Below are positions 34,401 to 48,746 of a DNA stretch of 64,000 nucleotides, one piece after another. The notes under the pieces are model-generated. The model did no database searches and was not told the DNA's origin. It saw only the letters and a program-made list of their open reading frames with translations. Both the position numbers and the translations under genes were made by a program. Origin of the DNA: Brachionus manjavacas (lineage: Eukaryota > Rotifera > Eurotatoria > Ploima > Brachionidae); the NCBI GenBank assembly GCA_019054805.1, contig JAHQIY010000005.1, positions 3,579,501 to 3,643,500 of the forward strand. The letters run 5' to 3'. The stretch's first letter is position 1. Each line of letters starts with the position of its first letter.

Positions 34401-37400
34401 TAATTTAGAATTGATAGACGTAATTCGATTAAATCGATTCTGAAAATTCTATCCTTCCTGAATATTTATCCTAAAAAAAAAGTTCTCAGTAAACAATATA
34501 TTAATTTTTATATGTTAAATATATTTACTTAAAGCTATTTTATGTAAAAAAAATAAAAATAAATTAAAAATAATAATTAATTTAATATAAACTTTATATT
34601 TTTATTCGAAAAAAGATAAAATTATCTATTTTTTCAGTATTTAGATAATTCTTCAAATAGGTCAGAATATCTTGAATCGAGGATTCTCGAAATTAAAAAA
34701 GTCTTGATCTTTTTTCAATCCTAATTAAACTATCCATCATAAAATATATTAAAAACTAATTATTATTATTTATTTAGTTTTAGGTGGAGATTACTCTTTT
34801 AGACCCTGGCCCTGAAAAAAGATCATTAGGGCTGTGGTGTAAATTGAGTTTAAAAAGCATGCATGAACATTTGCACGTAAATTTAAATTTAAATGAAGAT
34901 CCTTTTGAATTATTTTTTTGTTGAGAGTTTTTAATCGGTATACAATGATAAAACAACGACAATTTTGCTCAGTCGATTTAAAAAAATTACCAAAAAAAAT
35001 TTAAAGAATTTATGAGTCTAAAATTAACTTCAAATAGCTACCCATTTCGTTCAATACAAACACGAATAAACAAGAACAAAGAAATACTGGAAAAAAATTT
35101 AACAAAAAAATTTTTAAATAATATAATATTTAATTTAAAAAATTTATCTAGATTTAAGAAATAAAACTTGCCTCATATTTTCCATGTTTATTTAAATTTT
35201 GACTAGTGAGTGTATATCGATGTTTATTGACATCCGAATTTCCATTTGATTCAGATTCTGAATTCACCAAATCTTGGCTAGTATTATTATAATCAACTAA
35301 AATTTCATTAATCATAATACTATCGGGATCCTCTTCTTGAACCAACCGATATGCTACTTTAAATTTTGTCAATTTAACATCTTTGTCAATTCTTTCTAGC
35401 CACTGCAAATCAATTCGGTTGGCATTAATAACCGAGACATTTAGATCAAATAAATTCAACTCAGGCAAATCTTGTTTGGAAGTGACAGCTACTGATTCCT
35501 CGCTAAACTCACTTGTTCCAATATCATTAGTAGAAGCTATTCGAAATTTATACAGATAGCCATTCGGTTTAATAATTAAACTACCAAGTTTATCTTTTCC
35601 TTTAATTTTTAGCATGAAATTGTTGTTTAAGTTAGCGTTAGCGTTTTTGTATAAATAAACTGTTCGCCACTCGCTAGAATTCTCAGCTATTTGAATTTGA
35701 AAAAATCGTATGGGACTGTAGTTATCCGAGTTGGTATTCCAACTAATGGCCAACTCAGTTGTCTTAATGGAAGACTTTTGTACAGTTGGTCTGGACGGTC
35801 GGTCTGGCCGCAATCTGCTCAAATTGTCAATGGTGTAAACTATGGTCCTGGCCGACTCTCCAAAACCCCATGAATTATTGGCAGATACTTCGAATATATA
35901 ATATTCCATTTTAAGCAAATTGTTTACTTCTACATAATAAATTGATTGATTTTGGTTCCAATTTAAATAAGCATATTTCCATCTATTTGGCGAACGCTTC
36001 AAACTATAGCGTATTCTGAATGAATTTATCAAACCGTTTGGATACCTTGGCGATCCAAACTCTAGCTTAACATTTGTCAAATTAACATAGGGAAAATTTA
36101 GATCAACTGGTCTCGAGGGCAAATAATCTAGAGTTTTTATACTAACTGGCAAGCTAGACGGGCCACATCCGGCTCTAGTACAAGCCGAAATTTCAATTTT
36201 GTAATTAGTAAAGCTCAATAGACCTGATAGCAAAAACTCAAATTTTTTGCTATTCTCACCTATTTCAGATATGCGATAAAAGAAATCTTTTTGCTTATAA
36301 TTTGATAAAAATGTTAAATCATTGTCCATATTTTCACTTGTTTCATCAAAATCATAATAATTAATAGGTGTTGTTAAATCATAAGATGGTGATTCGGTAG
36401 GGGTGTATTTAATCAAATAACCAGTAAGTATACCATTCCAATAAGCTTTGTTCAAAGCAGACCAAGTTATGCGAATGGCAGTTGAATTAACTGTATACAA
36501 ATTTACATTATAAGTATAATTAGAGGGTTTGCATTGACTAGTTCGATTCAAAATTAACATGCTGTCCTTGTCAGTTCTAGGTCCTAGACCGACTGAATTC
36601 CAAGCTGAAATTGAAATTTGGTAGCACTTGTAGGCGCCAATATTTTTTAATAAAAAATTAGTCTGCTTGTATTTGTTAAATTTAATTTCAATAGTATCAG
36701 TTAAGTTTTTAAAACATTCAGTGACAAAAAGAACGTAACCAAGAGGTATGCCATTCCATTTACTTGTTGGTATAGGGCTCCATTTTACGAGAACGTCCAA
36801 ATTCCGCGTCGAATTTATGAACAAATTTTCAAGTCTTGCGGAAAGATATTGCGGTGTATAGGATGGAACATCTGGTAAAGTTTGAAATACCTCTGTCGAT
36901 TGACTTGGTTTACTTATTCCCTTTACGTTTTTGGCAAACATTCGAAGAGTATAATTTGTAAATGGTTTCAAATTAGACACTGTTAATTTGGTTGCATTTG
37001 GTGCATTTGACTTTTCATAAACCTTACAAAATAATTATTTAACAAAAATGAACAAAATTAAATTAATTTCAATAAAATTAAAGTTTCATTTAGTAATTAA
37101 AGTTTATTTAGTTCAAAAGACCATAATCAAAAAGGAAAGAAAAAATTTATAATGAGTACTTTACTTTATTTTTATTTATTTTTACTTAAATTTTAAAGAG
37201 GAAATCTAAATTTAATTGCATTATTTATTCCTAGTTCAATTTTAAAATTTTTTTCTGTAGTCCATTTAGGATTCAAAGTCAAAATATAGAATTAAATTAC
37301 TGAAAAGTAACGAAATTATCCTTGAAAATAAAAGTAATGACCCTATGCTCCACAAGGAGTGAATAAGGGAAAAAAAAAACGAAATTATCTTAGCGAATAA

Positions 37401-40400
37401 TGGGGAAGCGCTCATCTCTTTTTCCAGTACCTTATTGAGCAACTGCTTGCTTCAGTCTGACACAGAGTTTACTGCATCGAGTTGATATTGATTATCCTAG
37501 GCTCCAATTATTACCCAGTCGGAACCGGTCTCACTTTTTATGATGAAAATAGTTTAAACATTCGTCCCGTACTGCAGAAACATTTTGAAGATTTTTTCCA
37601 CCTTTAGCGTGTTTTGAACCCTCAATCCTCTACTTGCATGACTAACACACAAGCCATTTGGCTATACGGACTCTTAACGAATTAGGAAAAGTAGAAAAAT
37701 AATCATTAGATTTATTAATTTTTGTCCTTTATTTTAGAATGACTTAAAAATTTATTGGACCTAATGCAAAGTGTCCTTAAAGATTTTTCGAATTATTTAA
37801 TAAAATCCATCAAGTAAAATTTAATGGCATTGAAAAATTACAAAAAATAAAATGTTTAAATTTCTCATTTTTGAACTATTTATATTCAAGTTTTGTAAAA
37901 CTCGGTATGGACAACGAACAGGACAAAATTTTAAAAATCTCAAAACTTGTTCTTCTTATAAGACTAAATAATAACTTCTAAATTTTTTTAGATTCTGAGA
38001 ATTTTTTCTATGCTTTGGGTACTAAGTTTGACACAACCATGTTATCAGAAAATGTTCACCATTTATTATTATTTATGTTTTTTTATAATTTGAAAATTAA
38101 AAAGTACTTCAATTTTCTTTGCCAAGTAAAGTCTTGCGTCAAAATAAATCCTTAAAATCTTATTTATTTTAGCGTAAGGAATCGTGTCTTTAAATAATTG
38201 AATTTTAAAGTTAGTAAAGTCTCTATTAGTTTTGGAAGAAATAATCAAACTACATTCATGCTGGCAGATCTTCAATAAAATTTTATTTTTTATTCATACC
38301 TGGACCCATTTCGATGAATATTTTGAATTAAAAACTTGTAGTGCTTCAACAATCCATTTATTAATAGAAGTCTTTCCATTATATCCAGGAATAAATTCCA
38401 GTTCGACATGTGTTTGACCAATAGATCTTAAAACTATTGCTTTTGGCGGTTCAGGCAGCTCTGGTGGAACACCTGATTTTATCTGCAAAAGCTTTTGAAT
38501 TCCTTCACCTGCTTGTGTCTTGGCTCTTAAGCCAATGATGTACTCTGTCGAAGATTTTAAATTTCGAATTGTAAAGTTCAATTGAGAACTATCGACTACA
38601 ATATTTTCAAATTTTGATCCATTAACTGCAGGTTTATAAGAAATAACATAAGACAAGATTCTTCCATTTGGTTGCAAAGGCGCTTTCCATTCGATATCCA
38701 CACTAGTGTCATAAACATTATTGAACAACACATCACTGACTTCACCTGGTACGTCTTCCAAAGTTTTTAGCTGAATTGGTTGAGTCAACGGTCCATCGCC
38801 AGAACTGGTAAAACAAAGCAAGCTCAGTGTGTACAAAGTAAATTTGGACAAATCACACATTTCATAGTTAAATGCCCCATTTCTTCCTTTGTGAGAGTGG
38901 TTTGTATAAATTACTTTTTCTTGACGAGCATCAGTTTGATTATGTTCATAAAAAAGCAATTTATAGCCTTGGATTAAACCATTGACAAACTGAGCTGGCG
39001 GCTCATTCCAACTCATTTGAATGCACGTTGAATTTAACGAGTTGGCTTTGAAATTAAGTGGTGCTCGGATTGGTATGCCTTCTTTGGTACGAATTCGTAA
39101 CGGTGGATGAGACTGACGACCATAGCCTTTTGAATTATAAGCACTTAGTTTTATCAAATAAGTCTCCCACACAATTAGACCAGTTAAATTGATTTTATTT
39201 ATGTTCGGATCATCTATCTGCACATGCTTCCATGTGGAATTAGGGTATGACAAAGAATAGGCAATTTGGTAGCCTTTTAGTCTGCCATTCCAAGAAGAAA
39301 CAACCGGCATTTGCCACTGTAAGTTTATTGTCCTAGAATCAATAGAATAAGCCTGGATGTTTTGTGGTGGCTGGCTTGGTGCTTCTTCTGGTATAGTCAC
39401 TTTATTGCTGGCTCTACTGGCCATTCCCTCACCTATTCCATTTACAGCACTAACTCTAAATTCATATGTATACGCTGGCTTTAGATCATAAATTAGAGAC
39501 CAGTACACTTGTGGCTGATTGCTATAGTAGAAATATGGTGTTACCAGAACATTGTCTTTTATTACGAACCAATCATCGGTTTGTTCGTATTGAGCAAGAG
39601 AGCTGTCAAATGAATTTATCTTAGCATGTATTATATATTTTAAGATTGGGCTATTGCCATCAAACGAAGATTGCCAAGTAAGATTAACACTTCGTTTTTC
39701 TGCAAGATTTAGCTCGGCATTTAAATTAAAAGGAGCATATGGCAACTCGACCACATTTAAATAAGCTGTCTTTTCATCCTCACCAGCTTCGATATTATTC
39801 AAAGAAGTAACTAAGCATTTGTAGGTTCCAATGTCTGTGTTTTTAGCTTCTAGAATTTGCAGGGTACCATTTTTGTACAAACGCAAATTTGGATATTGGG
39901 AATTATAAGAGTCGTAGTCGTGAGGACTTAAATCAAGAACTTGATCATTAAATTTCCATTTCAGGTCAATATCGATATCTTCTTCCTTTGAGACTTTGCA
40001 TTTAAAAAGTGCACTTTGGCCTTTGGTTACCGAAATGTTCATTGGTGGTTCGATTATTTCCGTCTTTTTCTTAACTTGCAGGTACATTTTAGCGCTTACT
40101 TTACCAAGTATGTTACTAGCCTCGCATTTGTACCATCCTTGATGCTTGTGATTAACATTTCGAAGCAAAAGAGCATCATTGTTCTGGTCATCTGTCTCAA
40201 TGAACTTCGGAAAATTTTCCCGAAATGAGCCACCATATTGCTCGTTTTGATTGCTAAAATAATCGATTTTACTCCAAATTATTTTGGGCTTTGGAGATCC
40301 ATCGACTAGTCCACATGATAACTCAATGTTTGAGTCACTATAGACTGTTTGGTTTTTTATATTCTCGGTAAACTTTGGAGCAAAACTAATGATTTTTAGT

Positions 40401-43100
40401 AATGTTGAAGCGCTAATGTGACCAGCATCATTTGATAAGAAACATTGGTAGATAGCTTGCTCTTTAAGCGATATATCACTAATCACAAGTCGAGTGCCTG
40501 AGTCCATTTGCTTAAAACTTTTAAAAAATGTATCTAAAATATTTACTCCCATTAGTTTATTTTTTACTTGGTCTGCTTATCAAAATCTATCGCTTCAGCA
40601 TTTTTGTACCACGTAATGTTCGCTGGAGGATTAGAGATTCCATCACATTTTAATTGAACTGTCTTGCCGTAATCAGTTTCAATGAGACTTTCCGGTTGAG
40701 ATTTAAAAGTTGGTTTTACTTGAATAAAAAAAGTCAATTATATTTTTTATTAAGGCAAGAAATATTTAAAATGAATGAATTATTTTAAAAATTTGGTTTA
40801 AAAAATTCGAATAAAATTAATCTTTTATTGATTAATTTGTATATGTCCAAATTCTTAGATACTTCAAATATATCTTAAAAATATTTTAGATTTTTCAAGA
40901 TAAAACAATCTTTTCTATCATTGAAATAGTAAAATTTTTCAAAATCATGAGATTTTTTTGATGAAGATTTTAATAATTTTCCATGTGATACTTTTGGATC
41001 AAACGATTCTTATTTTCTTAAATTGAGTTCAAATACTTATTTTCATAGATAAAAAGTTAGGCATGTAAAGTAAGATGCTTTGAATATAAAAATTAAATCC
41101 AAAGAACAGTCTTAATATCGAAATAACTTAATCTTTAATTTTTAAAAATTATTGTGTTTCTTTTAAGTAAATTTTTTTAAATTTGAACTTTTGTTTACTA
41201 AAAATTCAAAATTAAATAATTACGATTTTAAATATATAATAAAATAATCATTTAAAAGAATTTTAAGAAGTTAGTCAAAACATTTTTTAAATTTATTAAA
41301 GATAAAAATTGAAATAAATTTAATTTAAATTTTGTCGCTGCAAAATTCTCCAATAACAAATTTTTTATAAAAGTTAATTTTTTGGGAATGAAAATTTATC
41401 ATCATTTTCTATCATTACATTTGACTGACTTTGCAAGACTTATTGCCCCAGTTGCAATAAACAATAGATGGTAATAAACTCACAAAAATATGCTCTTAAG
41501 ACGACAAAGAAAGTGAAAATTTTAGAAAAAAAAATTATAAAAGGATCTAAAGATTACTAGAAATTTTTACTAGCTCTGCATCTATTCTTAATTATTTTGT
41601 GTTCTATTATAATTCTATTTTGATCAAAACCTGGTAGACAAATGAATAAAGACTGGTGTATTAAAAAATAAGCTTTTTAAGGACTCATAAATTTTAACAG
41701 AATTTTATGAGTAAGCTTTATTTTTTTATTATTAAAAATTAAATTTTATTAATAATCATTTTTATGGTATTTTATTAAAAATTTTGATTTATTCAGAAAT
41801 TTTGGTATATTGATTACACAAGCCACTTTTTATCAGCTAGTGAATATTTCAGAACAAATATTAAACTTAAAGAAAATAAATTTTTAAAAGCTTAAATTTA
41901 TGGGAAGTCCTTTTGTTCAAAATTCACCTTGCCAATTGTCAAAATATCACATTTTGACAATTCAGACTTTCCATTGATAAAAAATAAGTTTAAAAAAAAA
42001 AATTTTTAAATAAAAAAATTAAATTAATGATTAGTTATTTAACACTAAACTTATTTAAATAAAAAATTTTTCTTTTAACTTTAACAAAAAAATAACTTAC
42101 TGTAAACATCGAGTGTGGCTGAGGCGTTTATGGAAGCTGCATCGCTTGGCTGATTAAGAATGACATTATATTTAGCAGCACAAGTATAGACACCAGCGTC
42201 TTGGTCAGTGACAGAAATGATCTCCAACGACCTGGACGATAAATGATACTTGGTTTTGATAAAATCAATTAGCTGATGATCCTTGTACCAATTTATTTCT
42301 ATTTGATCCAGTGGATGCTTTCTCGAGTTGACAATACAGTCGAATTTGACCAAATTATCATTTAACTTGGCAATTGAATCGGTCGGCTTGACCACAAACT
42401 CCAAGTCAGTCGACTCACTGGCTATGTCATTGCTATCAAACGGGCCATAACTAGCAAAATTGTCATTAAAAAACGTGCTATCAGTGACATAGAGTCGGAT
42501 CTCTCGGCTGCGTATCCTGGCGCCTGTGTGAATACTACTCACTTCTACGAAGTAGGACTTTTCATCGGCTTTGTCACATCTCAACACGACGAGATCAAAG
42601 TCTTTGGTTATAGCAAACTTGGCATTGGGTTCTATGAGAGCTCCTCCAGCAAACCATTCTATGGTGGGCGCCGGGTAAGCATCATATATTTTAGGCAACT
42701 TAATCACTGCAGCTCGACCTGATTTTACTCTTATTTCGGTCGAGTACGACACTCTCAATTGGTCCATGTAGGCCACGGTCAAATGAGCCTTGTTCGACAG
42801 CACTGATCCTAGTCGATTCTCAGCTATGCACTGGTAATAGCCGATGTCTTTGGACCGATCGGCTTGACTGATTAAATACACTCCTCCGTTCGTCGTTGAT
42901 TTGTTTGTCAATGGCTGACCGTTTTTCAGCCATCTGTACTGGACCGGTGGTGTTCCGCTCGCGGTACACTGGAGAATGCCGCGTGTCCCGCTGAACAGCG
43001 GTCCCACATCCACTGGCTGGGAGGTAAATATCGGCTGCTGTTCGATTATGCAAACGATTCGGCTGAGTAGGTAAAAAAATAAGGTTAAATAAATATACAT
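31499..43100 (-). CDS. Sidekick homologue, Ig/fibronectin-III cell-adhesion receptor
   Basis: Five exons, 42101-43100, 40568-40718, 38300-40517, 35172-37022 and 31499-34114, join in phase to give 2,611 residues. A signal peptide (MYIYLTLFFYLLSRIVCII) precedes six Ig domains (to about residue 600; for example GYYQCIAENRLG, GWYKCEASNILGKV). A long array of fibronectin-III domains follows, a single membrane span (about 2140-2163) and a cytoplasmic tail of about 450 residues ending GGYSFF, resembling the C-terminal PDZ-binding motif of Sidekick proteins. These mediate homophilic adhesion at synapses and epithelial vertices. The tail is about twice the usual length and rich in Pro, Ser and Asn. 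Intron 2 is only about 50 nt (40518-40567). Intron 4 (34115-35171) starts with GC. Intron 3 (37023-38299) contains a SINE; intron 1 (40719-42100) shows nothing notable. Confidence 0.9.
37330..37672 (-). repeat. tRNA-headed SINE, copy 2, in a sidekick intron
   Basis: On the minus strand the element starts near 37672 with a tRNA-like head. The A box TAGCCAAATGG is at 37654-37664 and the B box GGTTCAAAACA at 37610-37620, the spacing expected of an internal pol III promoter. The T-stem does not pair well, so it is not a functional tRNA. The body matches the repeat at 116-300. A conserved-looking tail block (CTCCTTGTGGAGCATAGGG) lies near 37340-37360. Confidence 0.7.
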
Positions 43101-46100
43101 GATTGGTATTGGTACACAATTGTCGGAAATAAGGAATCAATGCGAACTCATTTTTCTCTTCTTCTAAATCTCTAAATTAAATAAACAGGTTAATGATTTG
43201 GCTTTGTTTTATGGACTAGTTGAAATTTTTGCTCTCAAATAAACTTTGAATATCAAAGTGTAATCTTGTTATGTCTCTAGTATACTTTTCTATAAAACTT
43301 AACATTTAAATCAAATACAAAATTGAATATGTTTTTTTTGCTTTTTTTTATTCATTAAAAATGGACACTCAGAAAAAATATGTCAACTTTTACCTTTGAA
43401 AAATTTTAGCATCAAATGTTCGTTAAGGTAAAATAAAAAACGAATAAAAAATTCAGCTCGAATTTTCAAGTTCAAATGTCAGCTCATGAATGTACAATTG
43501 GCAAAATTTTGAGGGAAAATGTTCAACAATTGAGTTAGCCTACTCGTAGCACATGCTTTTATGCTCAGTTGATCTTCCAAAGCCCACTGACTTTTGATTA
43601 AGATTAAGACCAAATCTTCTAGTACTCTATTAAAACAAAAAAATAGGATTACATGCTCCAATCTCATGTTTTTGGTCCTATATTCACTTATTATGAAGAT
43701 AAACCAATTTAATATTAAAAAATAAACAAAAATGTCAATACCAATTTTTGCTCCCATTTTCGGACATTAATGTTTACAGAGAATAATTTTTTCTATCTCA
43801 TTTTTATGCTCATACTTTTGGCTAACAATTTTCAGATAAAAATTTTAATGCTTATCATGGCTAAAAAATTTCTCAAAATGACCTCGGAAATTTTTCTCTA
43901 AGTAAATAAGTAAGATGAAATTATGAAGGAAATTAAAATTTTCTTCTAAATAAAACAGGAGATTTAAGATAAGTAGTCATTGAAAAAAATACTATAAGTC
44001 TATCCATTAATAGTTCATTATTAAAAGTATTAGCTTCAAGTATTTTGCCTTTAAAAATCACAATTAACGTAGATTATTAAAAAAGACTTGGTTTAAGTAT
44101 CTCTTAGTTAGAGGCCTTAAAAATTTTGCTTCATTCAAAACTCTCGATTTTTCCTCTCACCTTTTGTTAATTCAATAAAAAATAGCCTTAAACAAATTTT
44201 TTTGTTTTAAAATTTTTATTTTACAATGCTTTTTCTTTAATCCACGAGCACTTATATCCGAACAATCAAGGTGACTTGTAGCCTAACTGACATATTTAAA
44301 TATTAACCAAAATTCTCTTTAAACTTGATTAAATATCTTTTTTTTTAAATCAAATAAAAAGGTAAATATGTCCGAAAAAGCGGCGAGAAATCGAATTAGC
44401 TTCAATAAACTCAGTCTAAAACCCATTTTTCTTAATTAACATGAGGTTTCAGTCTTCTCCATTTCCTCTTCCATTCAGGCTTTTCTTGAAATAAATATTC
44501 TAAAATCGATATTTATCGATCAGCAAAAATTACAATCCAAAATCAATACAAATACCTTAATAACTATAATTTATTCAATCGAGTTGTAATTAAATAAAGC
44601 GGAAATTTAAAATTATCTTTGGCAAATTATTGACCAATTCTAAGGTCGATTGCACTATCAAGATTTTTTTTTAATAAATGATCGGAAATAACAATAAGTA
44701 ATTAAAGTTTTGATTAAGCATAAAATTACAAAATCATAAAAATCTTAGTCGTAAATTAAAAATTTATTAAATGAGATCTGAGCTGGAAATAATTTTTTTA
44801 AAAAGTGTTAAAATTAACAAGGCCAAAAGTTGTTAAGAAATAAAAGATGCGTGACAATGTGCTAAAATATTCCAATCTCTAAAATTTAAAACAAATATAG
44901 ATAAAATTTAAAATCCTCGCCCAAATTGGATACATTAATTTTTTGTAGCGTTAAAATTGGTAGACTACGACCGTGGGAATAAAATAATATTTATAAATTC
45001 ATAGTCGAAATTTTGACTCCTGAATGTCACATGAGAAATGTTTACTCGACCCTAATTCAAACCCAGAAAAGAAATATTTTCCAGATTTAGTTTACAAGAA
45101 TTCACGCTATTTATTTACTAAATTCCTTTGCAGGTCCGTTTTGAATTTCTTTTAAAATAAAACAAATTCTTATTTTCTGCTAGTTATATTTTTTTTGTTC
45201 TAAATTAATATTCTATTTATTATAAAAAATTGAAAACTCCTAATAAAGCTAAAAACATTTCCTTTCACGATTCATTAAGCTGTTCAATAGCTGGATTAAA
45301 TTGAAGCTACGAATTTTATGATAATAATATCAGATTTTTTCAATTTGTTCTATTTTAAAATGACCACAGTTTGAAATGTTCACTAGTATTTTTTTTAAAT
45401 TAAGATGCATAGGACAGCAATTTGATATTTGTCTAATTCAACAATACTTGTACATACAAAACCATTTAAAAAAAATTATTTAGTTTAACTCGAGATTGAC
45501 CCCACTTTTAAATCAAACATTAAAAGTAGGAAATCTTTAAAGTTAATCAATTGATTTGATTAAAACGTTTTTGGCTCGATGGTTTATGGTCCGGTAAATC
45601 GTTTTATTTATTTACTATAGCCAAGTCTTTTACTGACTTCGGTAAATGGACTTGAGAGTTACGGAATATTTGTAATTTTCATTTTTCTTGGAATCATTAA
45701 AAATACGTGACTCGCTTGTCAGTAAATAAAAAAGCCTGAATAAAATGCAGCGTCCAGTCGCATTCCAATTAGAAAGACCGGTGAATTATTAAGAATTTAT
45801 AAATTTAATTTCGAATAAACAAAAGTAAATTTTTAATTAAAATTCCTTTTTAAGCCGGTAATAGTTGATTATAAGTGAATAGTCATTTCAAAATTATTTG
45901 CTTCATCAGACTCTTTACTACCTGAATAATTTTACAAACCATTTCCTCAGAATACTAATTAATCATTTCTAAAAACAATTTGAATTTTAACCCTTGACTA
46001 AACCATGGCTATTAATCAAAGTCTTTGTTGTTCTCTAGTCATTTAATACTCAATTATTTCCATTTTTAATTTGATATTTTTGTTTTAAATAATATTTTAC

Positions 46101-46530
46101 AGAATTTTTCTACCAGGTAACTGATATAAACTATGCTCATTTTTTGTTCTAATAACCTATCTCAAAATAAGTAGTTAATTAACAAGGTACTTTTATTAAG
46201 GGTGTATAAAATATGAAAATTATACCCTATAATTAGTATATTTCCAAAAAATTTTAAATAGAATTTTATAAATATTTTTCTAATTTTAAATTATGAACCG
46301 AAATATTAAATCTAATAAAAACTTATGATTTAAAAGTTTTTTTTTCTTTTTTTTAATTTGTTTAATTGTTCAAGATTTCAAAAAAGTCTTTTATTTTTGT
46401 CATTTTTTTAATAATCAGACAAAAAATGGTTCTTCTCCATGAATAAAAATTGAAAATTTGAAAGCAATGTGAAAAAAAGACCTAAAAAAATAAAAAATAT
46501 TCTAATTTATTTTTTAACAGTTTTTTTAAA
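43101..46530. other. Long gene-poor region upstream of sidekick
   Basis: About 3.4 kb of A/T-rich sequence upstream of the sidekick start codon. It should contain its promoter and perhaps non-coding 5' exons. A 92-codon minus-strand frame (43479-43757) starts with a hydrophobic segment but shows no homology. No other gene or RNA is supported. Confidence 0.45.
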
Positions 46531-46827
46531 TTCAATACAAAAGAACAGAACTAATGACAAAAATCTAAATTTTTTTTTTCGAAAAGATCAAAACTAGTTC
46601 TGTTAATGCAAAATATTGTAACTTGGTTGTTTGCGTAGTTTTTTTGTTACTGTAAAAGTCTGATGATAATGTGAAAAAATCCCGAATTTTAGTAAATAAT
46701 ATAATAATAAATAGATAATACAATTATGAATGTTGCAACATGTAAAATTCACAGAACGAATAATAAACTTTTCGAAAATAAAATTATTAGATTTTTAATC
46801 ATTTTGTTCGGTTTTTTTCGTACTGAA
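46531..46827. mobile_element. Foldback element, diverged copy 2
   Basis: Ends resemble those of the element at 19545-19871: left TTCAATACAAAAGAACAGAAC, truncated here as TTCAATACAAAAGAACAGAA, and right GTTCGG...GTACTGAA. Inner blocks match in inverted orientation (GTTCTGTTAATGCAA against TTCACAGAAC and TGTTGCAACATG). The arms have diverged far more than in copy 1. Confidence 0.5.
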
Positions 46828-48746
46828 CCTTTTTAATGCTAATAAAAGGATTTTAATCTGAAAAATACGACTGATACCTGCCTGTTCTTTTACAGTAAAT
46901 TGGAAAATAAAGTAATTGAAATATTTTCAATCATCATTTCGATATATAATAAAATTTAAAACTATCAACAGTTTATGAGAATTTTTGAACTTACTTTATT
47001 AATGCAATTTTTTTTGATTACTTTATCAAATTGATGAAAAAACTTACACCAAAACAGATTACATAAACAATTTTTTGTTATAATTTGATCCTAATTAAAT
47101 CTGTTAAAAAAAAGATCGTAATTTAACAATTTGATTACAATTTTACACTTAATATCCAATTTGACTATTCAAATCGTTTTCAAGCATTTTGAACACCTTT
47201 AGAACTTGATATTTAGGGTGAATTCGAGATTAATCAAGCATATTGTTGTTATTAAAATAAGGTCATCGTAATTTAAACATAATTATTTTTTGTGAAAACT
47301 ATGGAAAAAAATTAATAATTAAAAATGGCAAAATTTCCCTAGAAATTCAAATTTCAATTCTAATTGTTCTAATTATTCGAAAAAATCTGTGACCTCAAAT
47401 TTAATGTTGATTTATATAATTTAGTTTTATTAAGTTTTTTAATATTTGATTTTTATATGTTTAAATAATCAAGTGGGTCTATAGCTTTATTTAATAGTGT
47501 TAAAACAAATAGTCTGTTAATCAGTAATAAAAGTAAGAACAAATTAAAAATCAATCTTAAATATTTAGTTAGCGCTTTAAAAAAACTTAAGTAAAAATGA
47601 TCTATTTTACTAGAAAAAAATGTTGAAACTTATATAATGAAAATTGTGAATCATCTTTTTTATCACTAAATCTTTTAAAGATCTATATTTTAAACTAAAA
47701 ATATCTAATTTTAATCAGATAAAAATCTTCGTTCATTTTAAAAGTCGCGATTTGACGACAACTTTAAAGATTTACCTTGGTCAATTAACCTTATTAATGG
47801 AGACTTAGAATTTAATTTAATTTTTACGATATTCATGATATTTTTATCAAATTTCCCAATTTTATATTTATTATCAGTTGATTGATTAAATATTTGGTCA
47901 AGATTTAGAAAAAGCTAATACTTTAAAAAACCTTAATTCTTATTTTTTTTCTAAGGATTGCTAATTTCCAAAATCATCATGATAAATTTTATTCTAAACC
48001 AAATTTCAATCACACAAATTTATATTTTGGGTAATTGACCTAATCACATTAATTTGACATTTCTTCCTATCAAAATTTAATAAAAAACCTTTAAGAATTT
48101 TATTTTTTTATTTTTTTTTCATTAAAATATTAATTGACTTTTTATGTTTTGATTGGGCTTTGAAGTTATAAGCGCCAGACTTACTTTTGTAACCAAAGCT
48201 AGTAATTAAAACCTAAAAGTCTTAGAAAAAAATATTTTTCAAAAAAATTAAAAATTTTGTACTTGCAAAACGATTTTTAGATAAATTAATATTTTAAAAA
48301 ATTTATACAATTTTTTAAGCTTTTTTAGACTCATATTGTTCTAAGACAAATATTATTTCGAGTTGAAAATATATTATAAATTCAAATATGATGTAATTTA
48401 TTTTAGAATTTTTAATTAATTTTGATATTTTGAATCGAAATAAAATCTTATAGACCAATGCGATGACAAATTTAGCTCATAATAATGTGTAACTAATGCA
48501 AAAATTTGAATATTAAATTTCCATAATCTCACTAAATTGTTTATAAACTTTTGAATATTGGTTGTGATTATAAAAACTAATAATAATTTTTTTCTTAATT
48601 ATTAATTTATATTAATTTTTGTTTCAATCGTCATATTCTCTAAAGCTTTCCTACATATCCAATTTATTTGAAAATTTTAGTCATTTAGTTTCTACAAAAT
48701 TAGATTTTACACACTTTCTTGAAATTTGTCATAATTGAAAAAGAAA
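46828..48746. other. Intergenic region upstream of alpha-SNAP
   Basis: About 1.9 kb of A/T-rich sequence including the alpha-SNAP promoter. No coding exon, repeat pair or RNA gene was identified. Confidence 0.45.

Noticed and set aside
37600..37672. Functional tRNA gene on the minus strand
   Set aside because: The A and B boxes fit but the T arm and acceptor stem do not pair, and the segment heads a repeat with a second copy.
43479..43757. A 92-codon minus-strand frame upstream of sidekick, possibly an alternative first exon
   Set aside because: The sidekick signal peptide and ATG are already in frame at 43100, and this frame shows no Ig sequence or donor supporting a link.
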